Assembly (NCBI GenBank): GCA_002309425.1
Contig: DBXD01000091.1
Location: 7,329-34,491 of the forward strand
Source of the DNA: Cyanobacteria bacterium UBA1221
Lineage (GTDB): Bacteria > Cyanobacteriota > Vampirovibrionia > Gastranaerophilales > Gastranaerophilaceae
DNA: 27,163 nucleotides
Reading direction: 5' to 3'
Part shown: piece by piece, positions 22,429 to 27,163 of the stretch
How positions within the stretch are numbered: position 1 is the first letter of the stretch
How the letters are laid out: each line of letters starts with the position of its first letter
Program-made: the position numbers and the translations under genes
The notes under the pieces: model-generated
Seen by the model: only the letters and a program-made list of their open reading frames with translations
The model's database searches: none
What the model was told of the DNA's origin: nothing

Positions 22429-23776
22429 ATTTTGACATTTTACTCATCCAAAACGGTTTTTGTTTTGTTGTCATTGAGTGCTCTATATTACTTATTAGAT
22501 CTGCAATTTCTTCGTTATGTTTAATGTTTTGTGCCTGCTTTGCATATTGCAACGCCGTTTCAGGTTTGCTGTTATTCAGATACATTATTGACAGATTGTA
22601 TAATACGATAAATTTGTCGTCTTTGGTTGTTGCCAGATTAAAGGCCTTTTGAAAAGCTTCCAATGCTAAATCAAATTTACCGAGTTCATCATAAGCTATA
22701 CCCATGTCTATGTAGCCGTTAGGGATATTTGGCGCTTTTGCAATATAATTCTTTGCTTCGGCAAGTTTTCTCTCGCTTGCAACTTTCATATTCCCGAGAA
22801 TTATCGGTGGATATAATAGATTTTGGGTATTTATTTCCGATATAGGCGTGTTTGTTATATCCGGAACCAGATTATACAGTAATTTTAAAGTACTGATGTC
22901 CTGTCTTGAAATATACTGAAAATCGCTCCTGTATCTTATAAATAAATTGTTCCTTTGGGTGTTAACTTCATTTGTCATATACATTAAATCATCGGTGCTA
23001 TAACTGTGTCCCATTATACCCAGTGCATGTCCTGCTTCGTGCAAAATGGTATTATAGAGTTCTTTATCCGAGAAAAACTCTCCGTTTACTGTTGTATCAT
23101 ACAGAGTAATAGTCATTTTTTTAAGCTGATTCCCTTTTATCGTAGGATTGGTGTGTGCTACGACATATTTGCATCCGTTTTTTTTACAGTTGCTTTCGGG
23201 AAGTTTCTCAAATTTTACAACTATATCGGCTTTGTCCGGTTTATCTATAAAATTAAATGAAATAAAACCAGAAGATCGAACCCACTGCATAAAAGCTTTT
23301 GTAATCTGTTCGTTATAATATTCGGGATAATTCGTGTTTGCAACAAAATCAATATAAACTTTTAAAGGAAATGTTTTTGGATTCCAGCGGATTATCTGGC
23401 TGTTAACCGGAGCCTGTTCTATATAATTTGTGCCATAAATTTGGGTGGCATTATTTTTCCATACATTGACCTGAATACCTGCAAAAACATGTGCTCCGTC
23501 TTCTTTTGTATCGTTTGCAAATTCAAACATCTCTTTCTGAATTTTCAGAGATGGTTTAAATTTTGCAAGCGTTTGCACATAATAATATCTGTAATCGGAA
23601 TTGTTTTTATCCCATAATCTGGCGTTCGTCAGGCTCTTATAAGCCCCCGAGTAATCCCCTTTTTCAAATCTTGAGACCCCTCTTCTGAAGAAAAATTCAG
23701 GCAAAAACAGCCATGTAAAAATCAGCAAAAACAGCAGTCCTGCCAAAGTACAAATTCTAATTGTCTGAGATTTCAT
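22427..23776 (-). CDS. Membrane-anchored matrixin-type metalloprotease with TPR repeats
   Basis: The 449-residue protein begins with a hydrophobic helix (about residues 8-26) that should anchor it with the rest outside the cytoplasm. A short TPR-like unit (RGVSRFEKGDYSGAYKSL, 32-49) follows. The catalytic domain (about 130-310) has the zinc motif HEAGHALGIMGH (246-257) and a Met-turn at DLMYM (263-267), as in matrixin/M10 metzincins; K198-C202 may form a disulphide. The C-terminal third carries two TPR units (GYIDMGIAYDELGKFDLALE, then IVLYNLSIMYLNNSKPETAL). The substrate is unknown. The ATG lies 20 bp inside scpB, so it ends the smc-scpA-scpB operon. The metzincin call is sure. Confidence 0.88.
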   Translation of the reverse strand: MKSQTIRICTLAGLLFLLIFTWLFLPEFFFRRGVSRFEKGDYSGAYKSLTNARLWDKNNSDYRYYYVQTLAKFKPSLKIQKEMFEFANDTKEDGAHVFAGIQVNVWKNNATQIYGTNYIEQAPVNSQIIRWNPKTFPLKVYIDFVANTNYPEYYNEQITKAFMQWVRSSGFISFNFIDKPDKADIVVKFEKLPESNCKKNGCKYVVAHTNPTIKGNQLKKMTITLYDTTVNGEFFSDKELYNTILHEAGHALGIMGHSYSTDDLMYMTNEVNTQRNNLFIRYRSDFQYISRQDISTLKLLYNLVPDITNTPISEINTQNLLYPPIILGNMKVASERKLAEAKNYIAKAPNIPNGYIDMGIAYDELGKFDLALEAFQKAFNLATTKDDKFIVLYNLSIMYLNNSKPETALQYAKQAQNIKHNEEIADLISNIEHSMTTKQKPFWMSKMSK

Positions 23777-24287
23777 TTTTATTCACATATTCCTTTTCTT
23801 TTTCCAGTAACTTTGCAAGAGATCTGGTATCCCCTTTTAATTTGAAGTATTCTGCGAATTTTTTTGTTGTTTTTAAATTAAAACTTCTTCCGTTTTTATC
23901 CTTAACCCTGCTTATAAGTTCTTTTTCAAGCAATTCCTGAATGTGTTCATAAGCGGTAGATCCGCGTAACTCTTTAAGTTCTGTTTGTCGGATAGGTTCT
24001 TTTAGAGCGATTACTGCCAGTGTCTTTAATGTTGCAGGCTTTAATTCCACCGGACAAAGCTTTTCAACTATATCCATATGTTCTTCTTTAACTTGCAGAA
24101 TATAACCGTTTTCATCATCAATTTCCAGAGCTCCCGGTCTTGCAGAATAGTCCATAATTAATTCTAACATGGCTTCTTCTGTTTTTTCCACATTCTCAAC
24201 TTCAAGTATTTCCGAAATTTCTTCTATTGATAGAGCTTTTGCTGTCGTAAATAAGACGGCTTCAATTCTGGCTTTTAACTGTTCCAT
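23757..24287 (-). CDS. scpB: Segregation and condensation protein B
   Basis: ScpB is the winged-helix kleisin partner that dimerises on ScpA in the SMC-ScpAB condensin, which organises and separates the chromosome. The 176 residues begin LKARIEAVLFTTAKALSIEE, and contain the family core TLKTLAVIALKEPIRQTELKELRG and the RSFNLKTTKKFAEYF segment. It follows scpA after one base and overlaps the metalloprotease gene by 20 bp. The ATG at 24287 gives the usual N-terminus. Confidence 0.96.
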   Translation of the reverse strand: MEQLKARIEAVLFTTAKALSIEEISEILEVENVEKTEEAMLELIMDYSARPGALEIDDENGYILQVKEEHMDIVEKLCPVELKPATLKTLAVIALKEPIRQTELKELRGSTAYEHIQELLEKELISRVKDKNGRSFNLKTTKKFAEYFKLKGDTRSLAKLLEKEKEYVNKNEISDN

Positions 24288-24288
24288 T

Positions 24289-25074
24289 TTATGCAGCCCC
24301 CTTAACCACGTACAAATCAGAGTAAAACTCCTCTTGCTTTAAGTCATAATCGGTTTCCGCACTCAAAAACAGCAGGGCTATGTAGGCACTAATCTTGTCC
24401 ATTCCAAGGAGAGTTAATTCATTTAATTCAATCTTATCCTGACGTTCAAATATTTGCACCAAATTTTCTTTTAACCTCAATACACAATCTTCTATGTATT
24501 CTTCGTGAGCAAGGTTTATAATATCATCAGGTGTAAATCTTGCATATGAGCGGACTCTGTTTTTTGCTCTTTCATGTGCCTGTTTTATGGATTGTTTCTG
24601 TTCAAGTTTTTCATAAAACTGTAACTGACGGATTAAGTCGTGCAGAGTTACAACTCTGTTTCTGTTTAATCTCACACTTGTACGTCTTTGCAGAACATCT
24701 TCAATAGACTGTACATTTGCTGTGGGAATATAATCTTCCTCCGGATATTCTGCAACAAATCCGTCATCGTCATATGTAACGTTATCTTCCGGCGGGTCTT
24801 GAAATTGCAAAACATCGATTCCGTCAAGGATTTTCGATTTCATATTTAAAAGAACAGAGGCAAATAAATATGTTCTGCCGGTGATTCTTAAATTTTCGGA
24901 TTTCATAGAACAGCAGTGAGCAAGATATTTATCCGTAATATCGACAATATCAATATTCCACGGGTCAATTTTCCCTGCTTTTGCCATTGAAACAAGAATA
25001 CCGATACCTTCATTTTCGGCATTCTTTTCTATTTCAGGTAAATCTAAATTGTAATTAACTACCGCTGTACTCAT
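24289..25074 (-). CDS. scpA: Segregation and condensation protein A (kleisin)
   Basis: ScpA bridges the SMC heads in bacterial condensin. The 261 residues show the N-terminal GIGILVSMAKAGKIDPWNID segment that binds the SMC neck and the IVDITDKYL motif, a less conserved middle rich in Asp/Glu, and a C-terminal winged helix (KIELNELTLLGMDKISAYIA) that binds the SMC head. Length is typical. One base separates it from smc and one from scpB, so the three subunits are coexpressed. ATG at 25074 fits the conserved N-terminus. Confidence 0.95.
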   Translation of the reverse strand: MSTAVVNYNLDLPEIEKNAENEGIGILVSMAKAGKIDPWNIDIVDITDKYLAHCCSMKSENLRITGRTYLFASVLLNMKSKILDGIDVLQFQDPPEDNVTYDDDGFVAEYPEEDYIPTANVQSIEDVLQRRTSVRLNRNRVVTLHDLIRQLQFYEKLEQKQSIKQAHERAKNRVRSYARFTPDDIINLAHEEYIEDCVLRLKENLVQIFERQDKIELNELTLLGMDKISAYIALLFLSAETDYDLKQEEFYSDLYVVKGAA

Positions 25075-25075
25075 A

Positions 25076-27163
25076 TTAATCTCTCAGTTTTACTCCGGTT
25101 ACTCTCGTTATACCCTTTTCTTTTTGAGTTACACCTATTGTCCTATTAGCTGATTCTATCATAGGTTTGCGATGGCTAACTACTATAAATTGCGTATCTT
25201 TTGCCTGGCTCTGCACCATTTGGGCGATACGCTCAACATTCATGGTGTCTAAGTTTGCATCAACTTCATCTAATGCATAGAAAGGTGACGGCATATATTT
25301 TTGAATTGAAAATACAAAAGCAAGTGCGGTAAGTGATTTTTCACCGCCTGACAAGCTGCCGAGTCTTTGATGCTTCTTATCCCTTATGCTGACTTTCATG
25401 TCTAATCCGCCGGATAGCGGATCTTCCGGATTTTCAAGTATTAATTCTCCCTCGCCCTCGGACAGATTATGGAACACGTCTTTGAAGTTTTCGTTAATAT
25501 TGTTATAGGTTTTTAAGAAAGCATCTTTCTTTTGCTGCTCATATCCGCTCATTCTGTCAAGAATTTCTTTACGTTCTTTTGTGAGAATATCTATGCGTTC
25601 TTTTAATTCATTCTGGCGGGCAAGTTTTTCATCATATGTTGTAAGTGCTCTCATATTAACATCGCCCAGCTCTTCCATTTTCTTTTCCAAACGCTGTATC
25701 TTTGCGGTAATTTCGTCTATTGAAATTTCAACAGGTTCAAGTTTTGAAATGTCCGCACCTGTATCTTCCAATTCTTTTTTTGCGGTATCTAATTGCGGCT
25801 CCAGTTCTCTCCTGCGGGCTTTAAAAGATTCTATCTGTTCCGCAATTCTTTCTATGTCGGAAGATTTAATATGTTTTTCTTTTTCCAGTTGATTAATGTC
25901 CTCTGCAATTTCGTCACGCTGCTTTAACAGTTCCCCAAGTTTACCCTGAATAACTTCTATTTGTTCCGATAAAACTGCGACTTTTTTCTCGATATCCTCA
26001 ATTTCAGATTTAAATTTAACTTTATCTTCTTCAAGTTTAATATTGTTCTTTTCTTTTTCTTTAATTTCGGATTCTTTTGTTTTAATTAAATCTTCATGAA
26101 AGACAATCTGACGTTCAAAATCGTTTTTGTCATTGTTTGTTGTCAAAAGGTTTGACTCAAGTCTTTTTATTTCTGATTCAACACCTTCGGTTTTTTCTTT
26201 CAGGTCTTTCAAGTCTTTATCGTTGATAAGTTTTTCAATTTCTTCAATTTGAGTTTTTGCGGCAGTTATTTTGTCATTAACTTCAATATTTTTTTCTTCA
26301 AGTTTATCAAGTTTTTTATTTAATTCCGCAATTTTGGGTTCGGAGTTCTTAATGTATTCGGATTTTTCTTTCAGAATATTTTCACTGTTTGCGTAATTTT
26401 GAGCCATATTGTCCAGTTCGGTTTTTGCTTTTGAGTGTTCGCTAACGCAATCCGAATACTGCTCACGAATTTCCTGAAGTTTTTTCTCCAGCGTGGTCTT
26501 TTTGTTTTCAAGTGTTGCAAGCTGATTTTCCATTTCTTTGACTTTTTTCTTAAATTCTTCAAGCTCGTTATCGTCATTTTGTGAGAAAGAAAAGCCGGTC
26601 TTTTTGACAGAACCTCCGGTGATAGCACCGGATTTTTCAAACAGTTCTCCTGCCAGTGTTACCATACGGTATTTACCTATAAGGCGCTTTGCGCATTCCA
26701 TGTCCTCTACAACAATAGTATCTCCGACGGCATAGAAAAATGCATTGAGATATTCATCGTCAAAATCTACTAAGTTTATTGCAAAATCAATAACCCCTTT
26801 GTCCTTTGGCAGAGCAAGTTTAGTGGGTGCTTTCGCCACTTTGTTAAGCGGAATAAAAGTTGTTCTCCCGGCTTTTGCCGATTTCAACAATTCAATGGCA
26901 ACCGAAGCTACATGCTCGTCATCAACAACGATATGCCCCATTCTTCCGCCAAATGCTATTTCCATAGCGGTAGCATATTCTTTATCAACGGTTCCGAGTT
27001 TCATAAGAGGAGCGTGTACCCCCTTTAATTTAGCATCCATTATGGTATCAATAGCAACATTTCCTGCGGAATTTGCAGCCATCTGTTTTTGGGTTTCCAG
27101 ACGGGATAATTTCCCGTAAGCCATTCTTATATTGTAGTTTATATCATTAATTTCATTGTTTGT
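25076..27163 (-). CDS. smc: Chromosome partition protein SMC, 5' part outside the window
   Basis: This is the C-terminal part of SMC, the ATPase of bacterial condensin. The frame is open to the window edge with no stop, so the ATG at 27124 is internal and the N-terminal head (Walker A) lies beyond. Visible in order are the end of the first coiled coil, the hinge (GVHAPLMKLGTVDKEYATAM to ITGGSV, about 35-175 of the visible part), a long Lys/Glu coiled coil, and the C-terminal head with LSGGEKSLTALAF (ABC signature), FYALDEVDANLD (Walker B and D-loop) and FIVVSHRK. Only about 20 charged residues separate the hinge from the coil. It leads into scpA after one base. Confidence 0.96.
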   Translation of the reverse strand, partial: TNNEINDINYNIRMAYGKLSRLETQKQMAANSAGNVAIDTIMDAKLKGVHAPLMKLGTVDKEYATAMEIAFGGRMGHIVVDDEHVASVAIELLKSAKAGRTTFIPLNKVAKAPTKLALPKDKGVIDFAINLVDFDDEYLNAFFYAVGDTIVVEDMECAKRLIGKYRMVTLAGELFEKSGAITGGSVKKTGFSFSQNDDNELEEFKKKVKEMENQLATLENKKTTLEKKLQEIREQYSDCVSEHSKAKTELDNMAQNYANSENILKEKSEYIKNSEPKIAELNKKLDKLEEKNIEVNDKITAAKTQIEEIEKLINDKDLKDLKEKTEGVESEIKRLESNLLTTNNDKNDFERQIVFHEDLIKTKESEIKEKEKNNIKLEEDKVKFKSEIEDIEKKVAVLSEQIEVIQGKLGELLKQRDEIAEDINQLEKEKHIKSSDIERIAEQIESFKARRRELEPQLDTAKKELEDTGADISKLEPVEISIDEITAKIQRLEKKMEELGDVNMRALTTYDEKLARQNELKERIDILTKERKEILDRMSGYEQQKKDAFLKTYNNINENFKDVFHNLSEGEGELILENPEDPLSGGLDMKVSIRDKKHQRLGSLSGGEKSLTALAFVFSIQKYMPSPFYALDEVDANLDTMNVERIAQMVQSQAKDTQFIVVSHRKPMIESANRTIGVTQKEKGITRVTGVKLRD

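Noticed and set aside
27124..27163. ATG at 27124 as the start of smc
   Set aside because: The frame is open to the edge, the hinge would begin almost at once, and the N-terminal ATPase half would be missing; the gene is cut by the window.

Overview
The window reads as a low-GC, gene-dense chromosome segment from a Gram-negative-type bacterium. The best guess is a non-photosynthetic cyanobacterial relative of the gut (Gastranaerophilales / Melainabacteria group). Pointers are a KdsC-type Kdo-8-phosphate phosphatase (LPS-type envelope), a group-3 sigma factor joined to a type IV prepilin peptidase (a cyanobacterial-style pairing), a glucan,water-dikinase-like protein beside a GH13 enzyme, and several large membrane proteins I cannot place. 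The assignment is inference; no rRNA or other marker fixes it.

Layout. 1-480: 3' part of a two-helix membrane protein. 477-4345 (minus): mutS followed by a PurD-like ATP-grasp protein that has lost its active-site motifs. 4386-4985: a small anchored protein with a clear promoter. 4988-5276: a strong promoter, an unexplained structured leader with several hairpins, tRNA-Leu(CAG) and its terminator. 5280-7646: a repeat-rich accessory stretch with a DUF805 protein, a six-cysteine secreted protein and a TPR membrane protein, separated by related palindromic repeats, some carrying promoters. 7647-10719: a glucan,water-dikinase-like phosphotransferase and a large ferritin-like di-iron protein. 10828-16188 (minus): a translationally coupled operon of two unknown membrane proteins and a GH13 enzyme. 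16276-17989 (minus): kdsC-queD-uppP. 18171-20072 (minus): gatC-pyrG. 20213-22012 (plus): sigma factor and prepilin peptidase. 22133-22372: a small unknown protein. 22427-27163 (minus): smc (5' end outside the window), scpA, scpB and a TPR-matrixin metalloprotease in one overlapping operon.

How they fit together. Housekeeping genes (mismatch repair, CTP synthesis, GatCAB, condensin, queuosine, undecaprenyl phosphate recycling) alternate with lineage-specific material. The most interesting parts are the alpha-glucan-themed pair of loci facing each other across 10720-10827 (dikinase-like protein plus GH13 enzyme with two uncharacterised membrane partners), the degenerate PurD paralogue, the structured leader before tRNA-Leu, and the complete SMC-ScpA-ScpB operon that runs into a metalloprotease. 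No CRISPR array, transposase, integrase or rRNA was seen.
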